Shown: piece after piece, positions 35,241-49,185 of the stretch
Position numbering within the stretch: position 1 is the stretch's first letter
How the letters are laid out: each line of letters begins with the position of its first letter
Assembly: GCA_014706295.1 (NCBI GenBank)
Contig: JACSVZ010000007.1
Location: forward strand, 54,512,975 to 54,576,974
DNA: 64,000 nt
Source of the DNA: Lycocorax pyrrhopterus obiensis
Taxonomy: Eukaryota > Chordata > Aves > Passeriformes > Paradisaeidae
Direction: 5' to 3'
Made by a program: the position numbers and the translations under genes
Notes under the pieces: generated by a model
Seen by the model: only the letters and a program-made list of their open reading frames with translations
What the model was told of the DNA's origin: nothing
The model's database searches: none

Positions 35241-38200
35241 CGTTGCGGAACCTTACTCCAGAAAATGTTACAAAGTTAGACTTAGTTCATTAGTACCACT
35301 GAATGTGACTTAAACTGTGGCCTTAGGAGTAGCAGTCTGAAAAACAGAACACAACTACAGGAATTGCTGAAATAAAATAAATGAGAAGAAATACAGTATT
35401 TAGTACATTGAACTTCATAGACTTCCTTGCCTTTGTTACCTACTCACCTGGTATCCTTACCTGCTCGATTCTCCATTTTAGTTCTAGCCAAAAGACATAT
35501 TCATGTTGATGTAAGCGGACAGTTCCTGTTGACAACATGTCTCAGGTGACTCAAGTCAAAGGAATTCGAAGAGTGGAGGCATTTGTCTCTCCCAATCTCC
35601 ATTTCATATGATATATAAGTAGCATGTGTCTGCAACTTCCTCTTCTTTTCGGTCAAGTAATGCTGCCTCATGGGTGTCAGCCAGATCAAAAATGGAGGTC
35701 ACTTTTTTTTTAGGCTCATGGCATATCAAGGTTGGCTCTGCTTAGCGTGGAGATCATCTGTCACTAAAATTCTTTAGAACGTATGATAAATAGGTGCATA
35801 GTGCTCTTAAAATATAAACCTGAAAGATACTGAGTACACCTGTGATAATGATGAAACCCTTGGATTAAGAGGAATTCTTGCCCCATAAAGCAGCAAGTTG
35901 CTGAGCTCAGTATGTATATATATACATATAAACAGAAATTGACTTTCAAATAAAATTTGTTCCTGCAGGGTTAAAGCCTAAGCAAAGTTTTCTATCTGCG
36001 AGCTCAATGTGCTTTTTGAACACCAACTGTGAGGTGGTTGGGTTTTTTTTCTTTTTTGTTTAGCATGTAATTACTGACAGTGATGATTCTGGAAACAACT
36101 TAGTTGGCAGTATTGTTGATGAAGAATAGAATATGGTTGGCTCTTTAGCTATTATTCCCCAGGCTGATGTCAATAAATATCCATTTTAATCAGCAGTAAA
36201 GGAACTTTGGCTGGAAAGATATGATGGATGTCAGATCTTGATAATGTGAAGCAACAAAAGAGCTTTTAAAGAGCTTTTGTAACTGGCACCAGACTTATCT
36301 TTTTGATTATATAAGCAGGATTTCTTCACTGTTGTGTTGTTCAGTGCTAATCATGGAATTACGGATTCACTCTCTTTCATATGCTGTATAGACCATGAAC
36401 CAAATACTGCCAAACACATTGCAGAGGCTGTAGTGGTTTTACATGGGAGGACTCTTGAGTCAGACCCTGTATGTCTTCGAGGGGAGCATCCTTCCTTTGC
36501 TGAGGACTGTTAGTGCTTTGCTGTCAGCACTTCCCCACTCTGGTCTTCAGGGCAGTGCTGCACTTGTCACTAGCAATTCCCACAGCAATTCCCACTGCTG
36601 GTCAGTAGCCAGAATTAGGAGTGTGCAAGTGTTGCTTTGGGTAGCAGTATTCCCTCTGCCAGGTGACAGTGTCCTGTATCCCTACCGTCTGGCTCCATCA
36701 GCCTGCCCACTGTAGGGAGTTGCATTGCTGTGCTCAGTTTGAGCTGGAGCTGCTATGTCCTGAGAGTTACTCCTGTTTTATTTTTAATTAATTTTGCCTT
36801 CCCCACTGAGGTGTGGAGGAATTAGGAATGTGTGTCAGATGTATAGCTTCCATGTGCTAAAGGCTGTTTACTCTTCGGGTTCCCCCTTTAAACTGGTGGT
36901 TTGACAGATCTGACCTAATTAAAATAGCCACTCGTTTTCATGAATGTCATACCAATTACATGAATGAACACTATGATAGGCCGAGAACTGCACAGTGAAA
37001 TCTTCCCCTTTTCACAATGGAAGCAGCCAAATTAGTGCTTTCTCTCCCTTAACATCTATATTGTATTTCTAGAAGGTCTACTTGTCTCCCTTGATGAATT
37101 CTGACCCTTTGAGTTGTTCCACTTGATCACAACATCCGTAATGGTTGGGCTGTAGCCCACGTCAGTGAATAAATCTGCCCTCGTGGGTTGATAACTTCAG
37201 TGCCACTTTAGGTGGATAGCATTTTTCTTTGTAGGAGACCCTTTAAAATTTTGTGAGATGGAAGCTGTGACTGTTTACCCTTAAGATTGATTATGGAGCA
37301 AGCTAGTCTAAAAACTGCCTTTTAATTATATGTGTTGGAAGCAAATAATTGGTTATGCAAACATCAACATATGCGTACTGGGTCTGACAAAATCCACCTC
37401 CCTCCATATCATGATTTGTGCCTTGGTCGCTGGTAGGAGGGAAGTAAAACCAGGACTAGTACAGGACATCTTCACTTGATGTGTTCCTGTTTTATAATCT
37501 AGGAAAATAATATTTTATAATACATGATGATTTAGGGAATCCCAGAGCAGTAACTGGTATATAAACAATTGTGATTGAGTGTTTGCTGTGGCACCTTTTG
37601 GTGGCTGCCAGAAACGTAAGTCTGTGTTTTGACTTTCCAGTAGAATTCCTTCGTCAGCAGTTGCAGGATGCCCTGCTGTGCTGTTTCAGGGATATCTGTG
37701 CTCAGTAAGATGCTACCTCTGTGCATATCCTTAGGGCTACCTTTTTTCTCTTACACTGAGTAGTACTCAGCAGTTTGTGTATTCTTAAAGATGTTAATGA
37801 GAATGGGAAATAAAATACAACACATTGTTAGGAAGGGCTGCAGTGAAATTTTGTCTTCACATGTTTGATTTAAAATATTTTTGAGTTTTTTAAAAAAATA
37901 AACTATGGTATGTTTCCTGGTAAGTGTTTCTATAAATAAGAGTGCTGGTGGGGAGTACAGAGCCAGAAATTGCCATGTGTTTATATATTGTGTGCCCAGG
38001 CTAAGGTAATTAAGCAATTTAGTGTCTCAAATGTTCATTGTGTCCTGGAATGCTTACATTATTAACATTATAAGGTATAGGTTTTAAGTAGTTTTTTTCT
38101 TATTACAATTAAAAAAGCTGAATGAAATGAAGCTGTCATGATAGTTACTAGTCTGACAGCTTTCCAAGAAATTCTATAATATCACTTTGTAGTATTTCAT

Positions 38201-39408
38201 ACAGAGGTGAGGTAACAGCTAAGGTAATAAACATTCCTAGAGACTTCAGTAAGATTAAATTTTATTAGTTCATTTTGGCTGATAAGCTAATTCTCACTAT
38301 TGTATTAAATAAATACTTTTTAAAAGTTAATGCCATTTGTGCCCCCTCATTTCAGAAAGAGTTTCCTATTTACTGTAATTAAACATGGATTTTTGCAGGT
38401 CTTGGACATTCTCATTTCTTACTGTTTTTCAGCTCTTCGAATGGATATCAGATTCTGTCTCTTTCAGGTTTTTCCTCAACTTCTGGTACCTTCTTAAGCA
38501 GTACAAGAACTCTGATACTAGTCATGCCCTGTCCTGTGTGTTTCTAATGCTCTGAATGTTAAGATATCTGAAACCATACAGACACTGGATAAAACTAACA
38601 TCTACCAAAAAGATTTCAGTTGTTGACACCCTCATACTTCATTTGCTTTTTACTTTTTTTCCTTTTCTTTTTTCTTTCTCTTCATGCTAATCATTATCTG
38701 GCTATGAAAGGATGTCGGCTCATCATTGGGGGAAGGCTTTTGCGAAAAGGTGGGTTTTGCGTTGTGTTCCAAATATAGTTGGTCTTGGGTTCAGTCCCTT
38801 CCTTGCCATAAGGCCTCTCACAAATGGAGATGTTTTACTTCATTTCCTTCTGGGTTGAGTAATAATAGGGTGGGGCTGAGGGGAGGAGGAGAAGAATGTT
38901 TTGTTTGAGTTTTTTTTAAATGACAAAGGTTGTCCTGTTAGCTTGAAAATGGATGGTGCAAAAAAAAGAACAAACCTTTAAAGTATTTAAAAGATTTTTA
39001 AATGGGACCTGATGCATGCCAAGATACGGAAGAAAGTGCTTTCTTGTCATGAGTGGATTTCAGGAAACTTTTCTTTTAAAAGAGGTGGTGACTGGCAAAC
39101 CTGAAGTCACACAAAGTACTCAGTCTCCTTGCCTCAGTTTCCCTCTACAGTGTAATAGTCTTGCTTCGCGTGAAGACAGATATTTTGGGAATCATTCAGC
39201 CATGAGTGTGTTCATTAGCAAGTGTTATTCTTACACAGAAAGCACCTCCAGGAGAGGTGCTCCTACTCACCTACCACAATGTTTGGAAACTTATTACAAA
39301 TAAACAAATGCTTATTTTAAATCTTGCATTTTTAAGACAAACCGCGTTTCTTCTTGAAACCATATAAATTGTGGACCTGGAGAAGAAGCCTGAAATTAAA
39401 CAGAGTTT

Positions 39409-39420
39409 GGGGGGGGGGGG
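39409..39420. repeat. G12 homopolymer
   Basis: Twelve G in a row inside intron 1. Confidence 0.9.
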
Positions 39421-42400
39421 TCAGTGTAGTGAGGGAGGCAAAATCTGCAGATTTGAGGTGCGATGACCTGCACCTCAGTTTGGAGAGCAGAGGATGCTAT
39501 TACCATTTCTCCGGGCTGAGACTGGCACTGTTAATCTGTTTGCTGAGGAAACTGCCCTGGGAAGTACTTGAGTACAGCCAGATGCTACACAAGCCAATGC
39601 ATGGTTTGAGCTTTTATTGGACCACCTGTATTTTGCTTTTTGCCTCCACCATTGAGCTTTCCATCTGCCTATCATGGCTTCTTGAAAATGATTAGGTTGG
39701 AAGAAATACTTTCATTCAGTTTTGAGTTTATGATCTTCCTTCATTTCCATATGCAAAAGAAAATCCATGTTGAAATGGACAATCTGTTTTCTGTGGTTTT
39801 TAGAAAGCTCGTTGTCTGTTCAGTATAATAATGTAACTGACAGAGGAAGGACTTGCTGATAGATTTATTTATGTAAAGTGGAACATAGTCCAAATTAGAT
39901 ATGGTTGCAAATGGCTGGATTTCTACAGAGTGAAACATGGCTGTGAGCAAGTCAGTTGGAGAGAAGTGAACTGCTTAGGAACACACAGCTTGATACTTAA
40001 AACCCACGGCTGAAAAAAGTCATATTCTTGAAAAGAAATAATCTGGGTTAGGGTGGAAATGCAAACCTCCATACAAGGAGATTGTGTTCAGTTTATCAAC
40101 CCTAGTCCAAATTAGTTCACAGCTGTTAATTCCTCCCTTTAAGTGCAAAGCTAGGAAGCATGAAAAAAATCATAGGACACACTTAAGTCATTTCTCAACA
40201 AGAGGACAGTGAAGCTCTCAAGACACATTAAGTGGGTGGTTTACTATGTGGAATAGAGTTTGTTAGTATAACAGAATCTATCTTTTACCTGATAGTGTTC
40301 TTGTGAAGTAGGGTATGAGTATGATCAATTTTGAGTAACCTGTTTTCTGGCTTGGGAATATGTGGTACCTGATGCCTACATCTCAACTGCTTCTTAGGCT
40401 AGCTCAGGACTTACAGTGTTTTAGTTCAAGCACAAGACAGCACAGCTACTCTGTTTTCAGAGTCAGCTGTGTGGTTCAAAAGCTGTTGAATTCAAGTTGT
40501 TGAATCTGTCTGCTGGAGAGCCTAAGCTAACAAGCCCTGCTGGGAGGCAGTCTGGCTCCTGCTGAAGCCAGCTTGTGCCGAGTGCCCAGGTGTGGAAGGG
40601 CTGTAATTTAAATAGTTCTGATATGCTTCTTTTTCTGAGGAAAGTTATCAACTCAGTGAAGTGCAGTGTAAGTAGTACAGCTGTATTCCTGGGATGCTGT
40701 ACTTGAACTGAAATGAACCTTCCTCTAATATATCCAAGAAATAGACTCATGGCCCTGTACAGAACATCCTGGTCCCTGATCACCAGGGGTAGCAGTGTAG
40801 GAGGATGTTGGCATCTAGCATCAGCAGTTGCTGCTTTTTTCTAGCTGGTCTGAATAATTTGACACTAAAAGGTACAAAAGGAGCTGACAGAGAAGTTCTC
40901 TGCGTTGTGTGTTGCAAGGTTTGTTAGAAGTCAAAGTTTAGGGAAATACAGAGGATTGGTGTTGCTGTGCCAGTACACACAGGGGTGGCTAAAATGGCCT
41001 GAACAATCAGCACCAGCCTGACATTAAGGACATGCAAAATACTGGAATTGTTAAAATAGGATTTCACTGGCTTTAGTAGTTCTTCAGTTGTTGACTGCTT
41101 GTCCTTCCTCTCCTTGAGAATTACTGTTTGATAAAACACTTACCCAGTGGTTGTAGGTCCCAAGATATTATTGAGAACCCTGAATTATTATCAAGCCTTG
41201 AATTTTTACTGGATATTGTTCAGGTGTGCTTCTTGTTCTTATGCCAGTTATTAGTGGTTTGGAAGAAACCTGTTCTCTTGCTTCTGAAAACTGGGATAAA
41301 ATTGCTAGAATATGAAATAGGGCAGGATGGGCCACTCATCAGGAACACTTGATATTCTGCATGAAAGGAAACTGCATTTCACTTCAGCCAAATGTGATTG
41401 TGCATGTAAGGATCCAGGAATGGGAAGCAATAACTCTTGAAAAGAGTTAGGGTCAGTGTTGGGTGGCCAGGTACAGACAGTCTTCTGCAAGGAGAGTTAG
41501 TTCTGCCCCTGTGAAATCAGTGGAGTGTTGAACAGAAGATGCAGCCTCTGTGTTTAGTCCTGTTGCACCTACTGTTGATATAGTGGGTCCATGTCCACCA
41601 TGAACACCACAAAAAGATGCTGGAGAAATAGGGGAGGGTTCTGAACAGAAGTACAGGAAATGTTTCCTTATCTTTAATCATTTGTACAGCAGCCTGTTTA
41701 GGGAGCTCAATATACATATCACTTACTAAAGTGAAGGGGTATTGTGATCACAGAAATTAAGTACCTCTATGGGAAGTACAAATCTAGTGGCAATGCAGTA
41801 GCCAGGCAGTAAGGAGAAGCTAAAGCCAGATTGATACTAAAACATTGTGTGTGTTTTTTAAAATAGTAACTATTGAAACAATTTTCCAGGAGTTGCCATA
41901 GACTCCTATCAGTAGCATTTCTTAAATGAAATGAATGTGTTTTTAAAAATAATTTGATCACAGCTCTTGCACTCAAATTAACAAATCAAGGAACCTAAGA
42001 TGTGAGAGTATATGGTCACAAGGTTACATCAGGCAAGTGAAACTTGCCAAGTGTCATGCAAGCTTGGATTTGTTCATTTGTGCCTGTACCATGGTTGTTA
42101 GCTCTTGAGGTGTGATCTCATCCTCATGCTACAGTGATTTTCAGACTGAATGTTGCTGTATGCCAGTTTCTTGGTTGTCCCCGCTGGGTTTCAGCAAGAG
42201 GAGTAGTAGAAGAGCAAGATCGGGGGTTTCTGGGATGACTATGAATTTAATGCTTCATCTTTGGTGGACACAGATATTTGCTCCACATTTGCAGGCTCCT
42301 GAGCATTTCTAAGTAATAGTTTAATTAGTGTGGCTGGTGTATGGAGCTCAGCCATGATTTAAGAACATAGGAGGGCACCTGCTCTTTCATAAACAGTCTA

Positions 42401-43100
42401 TCAGGAAATTAAAAAATACTTTAATCTTAACCATGCGATCTAATGAGTAAAGGCTGTTACAGATATAATATATAACCATTCCTTTTTGCAATTAGTAGCT
42501 GTTCAGGGAAACAGAGTGAAAGGAACTTAACAGATTGCAGTCAGTGTCTCAGATCTCTGTAACTGGTTTTCAGCCTATCAATATCCAGGGTTTCTGTACA
42601 TTAGGTAAGATTTCTTCCCTTGTTCTCCAGGTCATCCTGGGTATTTTCAGTCATGTGTATCTGTAGGAACACACAAGTTTAGTACCGCAGGAAAGAAAAA
42701 AACCCTTTTATTATTTTATTAGTGTAAGTTGTCCAGTAAGGGTTAAAAATTTGTGCTCTTGGAAGAGCTTTTTTCGTGTTTCCTTTCCAAAGGCTTTCCT
42801 GCACTAGTTAGGCACAGTAATGCAAATGGGAAATAATATCAAACACCTCCATGTTTCGTAACTGATCTGGCAGTCCATGTAAGTTACTTAAAAATGTTCA
42901 ACTGTTGGCTGCAGTGCAGGTGATGTTCCACTGTCTTTACCAGGTGATGAAGTGGATATTGTATTGTGAACTGGGCACCACTTTATTGCCCCCATCAGAA
43001 CAAAGTTCAGTGTGAACGTGAAGTTTGAGCTGGATCCTTTGAAGGTTTCTTCAAAGGCATTGCTGATGTTTTTGAATATTGTATGCTTCTCATCACTGCT

Positions 43101-43149
43101 GTGTTTTGTCTTTATTCCTCAGCCTTACCCGTGTATGTTTTTGTTGCAG
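43101..43149 (+). promoter_or_regulatory. MARK3: Possible tandem 3' splice sites before MARK3 exon 2
   Basis: The used acceptor is expected at 43,149, because the joined protein then matches known MARK3. A second acceptor, TTTATTCCTCAG ending at 43,122, has a good pyrimidine tract. Using it would add 27 bases that are in frame and free of stops (nine residues, PYPCMFLLQ) between N17 and H18. Whether it is ever used cannot be told from sequence. Confidence 0.35.
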
Positions 43150-43341
43150 CACACGTCCCATGGAGACGGACGGCAGGAAGTTTCCTCTCGAACTGGGCGC
43201 TCTGGAGCTCGCTGCAGGAACTCCATAGCCTCCTGTGCTGATGAGCAGCCGCATATTGGAAATTACAGACTCCTTAAAACGATTGGAAAGGGGAATTTTG
43301 CAAAAGTGAAACTGGCAAGGCACATCCTAACTGGCAGAGAG
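43150..43341 (+). CDS. MARK3: MARK3 coding exon 2 (residues 18-81)
   Basis: Encodes [11 protein letters not shown], then the basic Ser-rich segment around [19 protein letters not shown], then the start of the kinase domain at about residue 56. The Gly-rich ATP loop IGKGNFAKV is complete at residues 62-70. The acceptor is TTGTTGCAG at 43,141-43,149. The donor GAG|GTAAAG has A rather than G at +5, so it is slightly weak. The two amino-acid differences from human that I can see here (S for T in RQEVS, G for S in SRTG) are conservative. A second AG 27 bases upstream could extend this exon in frame (listed separately). Confidence 0.96.
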
Positions 43342-46300
43342 GTAAAGGGGTATGGGTGTAAACAGCAGTGGGTTGCTGTAGGTGTGGAGGTTCTCTTGGA
43401 ATAGCATCATCTAAGCCTGTGAACATAGAGCACATTTTACTAGAGATATTGCCATTGATGTAGAAAAAAGCAGAAATTGAAAGCTATTTTTTAGTAATGA
43501 TTAGAAAACAATTTCCCTTGAAAATGGTTTCTTAAATTTGTATTTTTGACAAGTCTCTGTCCAGCTGAATTATGTTAAAGTTTGCTACTAATATTCTTGG
43601 ATAAATCCTCCATTTTTGAAAAACGGATCAATATACAGCAATTAAATAAGCTTGTGGGAAGGACTGCCTCTTAGTGTCTCTATACTGCAGGGCTGTATTG
43701 GAGGGGAAGTCAGGAATGAGAACTAAATGTTGTCTAAATTATGTTCCAAGTAGCCCAAATGCAGTATTTTCTTGGCAAAGCAACGTGTCTCCCAGGAATC
43801 CTAGGGTGGATCATCCCAGGGTGTCTGCAGTGCTGGGCAGCTTTGGGAAGATGCTTCAGTTTGTTCAGAGACAGTTTGTGTGTCAGTGACAGTTTGCTCG
43901 ATGTGTGTAGGATAGACAAGCTTTCTCTTGCATCTCTTCTTGGAGTCTAACTCAGCTCCATATTTAGTTTCTGCATGCCATTGGAATGTAATTAATCACT
44001 TGCACTTAATGGTGGTTCTGATTTGGTGAGCTATAGCCCTGTTTGCTTGTTACAAGGTGTTTCTTGGTGCTGTTTTATTTAAAGCAACTCTTAAGCACTG
44101 GAAGAGGGAGAAACACCTTGCTGACCTTTTCTTGCCAAACCTGTCTGATGAAGTAAATGTTTGCTGATAACCAGCAAGGACTTTTACAGAAGCTGTGTCG
44201 CTGACTGCAGTGCTTTAAGGGAATTTCTCTTTTCTGAGCTAATACACAGTTCAGTAGCAGGAACAGAGGGAAGAACAGAGGGGACATCATTTTGCAAGAG
44301 CTGTTGAGATGAATTTTTTTTTTTTGGCTGACAGTTCCCATTGTCTTCTGATGTTAGTTTTCATTTGTAGAGAAAGTTTTTGTTTAACTCCTTTCCACTT
44401 AAGTTCCCTCCTCTTTTTACTGATACTTAAGATGGGATATGCAAGTAGTTGGTTAGTATTTCTTTGCTATTATTATAGGTATAGAACTTGGAGATGGATA
44501 TGTGTCACACTTTGCAAAAAGCCAAATACATTTTCCTTTACTTGCAGATAACTGTGTTGACTTCTGGTTCATTATTTTTGTTTGAAATTTATACAAATAA
44601 AGGGGACAGTGTAAAATCTTCGGCTAAATTTGGAAAGGTTCATGTACTAAGTTTCTTCCACTCTCATGGAATTGATGTAGTTCAATCAATTCAGAGCATA
44701 AACACTTTCTGGGATGTCATCACCGGAATGCATGTCATTCCTTAGAAGGGAATAATTAAGTTAATTTTATAGAAATGTCTTCAAGATATTTAAAACTTAT
44801 TTTTTTTCTAAAGAGGGAGATGAGTAAAATTTCTCTGCTTGCTAGATGAACTGTACAATGTTGGTAATTTTAGATGTCTGTGACCAGAATTGTTCACAAT
44901 ATTCTCGACAGCAATTTCCCCAGCATCATTACTTTACCCTTGCCCTTACAGAAGTATTTATCTGATCAATCTTTAGATTGTGCTGGCCTTTCTCGTGGCT
45001 GTTAAATTGATGTGTTTTGCTTGTGATCAGCAACAGCACCAACCTTGTATGTTGTTGAATCTCGGTTTCATTGCTAACTCATCTCCAAGGTTGTTTAAAT
45101 CAGTTTTCCATTGTATTTGATGGTGCCTGTTAACTCCTTCAACAGACTTAATCATTATGGTTTGACATCTGTACCAAGGCCGCTGATACAGATATTAAAC
45201 AAGATTGGTCCCAAAATCTTGTCCTTGAAAAACTCTTACTCATTTATTTCCAACCTAATATCTCTTTAGCCATGTTTTTTAGGAAAAAAAAACAACTCTG
45301 TGCACTTTTCAGCTTATCTAGTAGAAAAATTTCCATGCAGCCTCCTAGATGAGGCTTCGCAATAGTCCAGGTAGTCATATCTTGTGTGTTTCCATAGGGT
45401 ACAGTTAACTGTAGGAAAATATGTTGCATTTAATCCTTCTGTTTCCTTGGTTTTTCCCTGCCAGTTTTGAATTCAGGAATTCTGTGATAAAATGGAAAAA
45501 AAAATTGTCTGATCATTTCTAAACCCTGCTCTGCTGTTCTGTTCTTGGTAGATGGTAGCAACCTGCATTGCAAGAATGCTTTTTTTTTCTTTCTTCTTTA
45601 AAAACCTGCTTCTTGTGAGAATTTCAGGATCATATTATCAGTCTGGCCTCAGCCAGATGGCACTTAGCTTTCTGAATTTGTGATTTCCTGTTTTACACAC
45701 TTGCTCCTGCTGCCTGTCCTGTCTTTGTTCCTGTTCTTTTTTCCATCTTATGTACCAAAATCGAAATTAAATGCTTAGTTTTGGGAGTTAAATGAGTTTT
45801 CATCTCTGCTGTGTTCTTGCTGGTTTTGAACCCCACTTATCTTCTTGTTATCTGTGTCTCTGTTCTGAATGTCCTTTTAAGTGACCATGTCAGTTTCACT
45901 TTATGGCAATTCCTTCTTTATATCTCTGTGCTGAGGAGCTTCCAAATCTTGAAGCAGATCAGCACTTTTCTGTCGCTTCCTGGGAGGAGGGTATGTTTGT
46001 TTAAGCATTCTTTTAGGGTAGCTGCTCTTCTCCTTGCATCTGGAGTCCTTCCCTGTGAATTTTCCTGTTGCTTGAGATGAAGATTCCATGTTTCCAACTG
46101 GAGTAAGTTCTAGGATTCTTTTTCATTTCCATTTTTAGTGTGTCTGCAGGACGCATGATGAGAGCCCATCTTCAAATTACAGAAAGGAAGAAATGTTTAG
46201 CCCTTCTGGGGCTGATCAGAACATCAGCCTAACTTGAGGGGGTTGAATTGTCTTGCAAAGAGCGTGTGGCCAGAGATTAGCTTCACTGCGTTAGAGCTGG

Positions 46301-49131
46301 TGTTTGGACACACCATCCTTCTTGATCCTCTGCCTAGGAGAGTGTTATTTGTAGGCTGTCTGCCCTTTTGAAACCACAAGTCTTCATTGTCAATCTGCTT
46401 TTCTTAATTCTTTGACTGCAAACCATGTATTTTCTGTTGTAGTTTTATTAAAGGGTGTTTCCTCTGACAAGTTTTTTGCCAAAATGAATCTAAAAGATAA
46501 AACTACCTTCTGCTCCTACTGAGGTGGCGAAAATTATTATGGATCCTTCTGTTCATTAAAGATGTGTGTTCAGTTAATAGCCAGGGAGTTGAAGTTTCCC
46601 AGTGAGGCTGAATTCTTTCAGAATCCAAGTCTGACTCCAAGGAATCTATTGTCATCTTCTTTCTGTTCTTCTCTGGGAAAAAGTGAAATTTAAGAGGGAG
46701 AAAACATTCTGATTAGTAGCAGTTTGGCCAATTTGCTCAGTGTCCCAACTTCTGACTTCTTTAACTCCCTTATTCAAATCATGTAGGAGGAATGTTTTAA
46801 GTCATGTTATTGTGAATGGTAAAAGCAAACTCAGTTTGAATTCTACTAACGATTTCACACAGAATATCATGGCTGATGCAGTGGTGTAATAGTGTAGGTG
46901 GACTTGCATTCCTTCACCATTGGCCCTAGCTCACAGTACTTGAAACCATTCCAAATGCACTTTATGTAAAGAGAGCAAAGTTTCTGCTTTGAAAGGCAAT
47001 TTAATGTTTTATTAACTGTACTTTAAAAATTCTCCATTTAACTTTCTCAGGCTTGTCAGAACTATTCTTGAGGGCAGGCTGCCTTTGCCTGTGATTTGGA
47101 GACCTTATCAAGGCACCTGAAGTTGTTCCCTGTTCTGATGATGGGTTCAAGCTCTCAAAGTCCATGTTAACACATTGTACTCTCAGTGTTCATGTGGACA
47201 GGAATTCTCTAAATTCATCCTGCCCTTAAGGCTGTAATTAGTGCACTGAACATGCCTGAGAGCCTGTCTTTTGAAAGACTGAGGTCTGTACCTTCCCTGT
47301 ATCTCGAGGGCTGAATTTGTTTGACAGTGTCAGAGACCTTTCTGGTCATCTAGCACCAAGTGCACCCTGAGAGAGGTGAGCTGGTTTTGCAGAAACACAG
47401 TACCTTAAGACTTCCTGGGTTCAAACAAGTTTACATCCTTTAAAGATTGGCCAGAATGGTACAGCCCAAAACACAAATGCAACCTTTTCTGAGTCGAATG
47501 CACTTGCCAAGTGAACAGCCATGGATAGTCTTGGGACACCAGGTCACTTCCAAATAATATTATCTGCTTTTGACAAAGGCAGTGGTCACTACATCCAGCA
47601 TGGAATTGTAAGAGATTGCAGGAAGCAAATAACTTTGAGCTATTGTCACAAAGTTAACAACAAGCATAAAGGTAGAGATAAAAATCTTTCTTGGTTTCGT
47701 ACACAGCTGCTGATATAAAAATACCTATTGCTTAATGTTTTTCTCTCTTGTTTGTATTTTTGAAGTGATTTCTCAAGGTTTTGCAATGGAATTTTGCCTT
47801 GGGAAATAGTGATCTTTAATTTCAGTAGCTTACCTTAGAAGAAAATACTCCCCAAAGTAAAAGCATTCTTAGATGGCTTCTCAGTCATGTCTCATCGTAT
47901 CTTGCATCTAGAAGAGCTCAAAATAAGTCTTGAATATCAGTTTCAGAAAACACCATATCCATTATATAATTCCGTGATGCACCCAAGCGTTGAACACTGT
48001 TCCCCTTTACCCCCTCCGTCGTGACGATCCGTCCCTGCGTTTTTGCACTTGAATGTAGGGATATAAATTGGCTTTGATGTAAGAGATTCGTTATTCCATA
48101 TGTCGCCAACCCCAGGTTAATGAGGTGACAAAGATAGCACAGAGTGATGCAGGGATATGGGAGCTGTGGCATGGGAAGGAGCAGCATCTACTGTTTGAGC
48201 CAAAAATTGAAGGGGAGTTGAAAGCCTTTGCCTTGCACCAGTGAGGTATTATAATCAGCTGAGTTGCAGCATCTTGCCTCTTTGAGAGGCACCATCTCCT
48301 TCTGTAGAGCTTCTTCTGGTATGTTTAGTCTCTAATTTAGAAAGGAAAAATACCAATTGGCATGTAATTCTAGAAAGATTCTCATTTCCTGTTCTACCTC
48401 ATCCAATATCCAAATTGCATTGCACTGAAGTCTCTGTTGCCTATTCATTCATTGCTTCAAATCTTCAGGTTCTGACTAGTTAGTGTGGTACAGAATTTCT
48501 CTTTTGCTTATTCTGTGAATTTTTTGTTGTTGTTGTTCTTTAGTATTTCTGTGCAGCATTTACTGAAAAGATGAGAACAAGTTAAGGAGTGTATTTACCC
48601 AGAGTGTTGTACTACAGCCAGTGTGTTTTTGTTGATTCCCAAGTGATACTTTTTTTAATACCCATCAGGGAGCAAATTGACACAAATATTTAGTGAATTT
48701 CCAAAGATGAACTTACTTCTTGCCAAATTTGTGTGGAAATGCTTTCAATATGCTCTGAAATCTCTGCTTTTTGCCAATGCCCAGTCACTACTGTGTAATC
48801 TGTTGTGTAATTATACTGTGTAAATATTATCTGCAGGCACACTGCTCTCTATCGGGGCACTGTCTGGTGTTGGAGCTTCCACTGTCATGAGTGTGATGGT
48901 CTTAATGTCAAGTAAAAGACTCAGCAAGCTTCTCTTCTTAATATTCTTAAAATACCAGGGTTTTTCCACTCTCCTGCTTTTAGTTTAAATACAAGTACAT
49001 AATTTGCAGAAGGAACTTAGGTGTTTTTTGTGTAATTTTCATGTTTTCCATTTCTGTTACTGAATTTGAGCATGTTGTAATAACGCAGCATTGTGCCCAT
49101 GGAAAATACTGATCATGAACTCTTCCTTTAG
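43342..49131 (+). other. MARK3: MARK3 intron 2 (5.8 kb)
   Basis: AT-rich unique sequence with scattered T runs (for example near 44,314-44,325 and 45,582-45,590). No nested gene, clear CR1 or RNA gene was recognised. Confidence 0.8.
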
Positions 49132-49185
49132 GTTGCCATAAAAATAATTGACAAAACACAGCTGAACCCAACTAGTCTACAAAAG
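49132..49185 (+). CDS. MARK3: MARK3 coding exon 3 (residues 82-99)
   Basis: Encodes VAIKIIDKTQLNPTSLQK, strand beta-3 and the following loop of the kinase N-lobe. VAIK holds the ATP-anchoring lysine, K85. The 54-base exon starts and ends in phase 0, with acceptor TTCCTTTAG and donor AAG|GTATGT. Skipping it would keep the frame but remove the catalytic lysine. Confidence 0.96.

Larger units (their letters stand above)
30525..43149 (+). other. MARK3: MARK3 intron 1 (12.6 kb)
   Basis: Starts GTGAGT and ends TTGTTGCAG. The first 130 bases are still CpG island, then it turns AT-rich. It holds the C14/T8 and T20 runs, an 87-bp direct duplication at about 35,085-35,240 and a G12 run at 39,409. I saw no intact mobile element, nested gene or alternative coding exon. 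First introns of this size often hold enhancers, but no specific element can be named from sequence alone. Confidence 0.85.
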
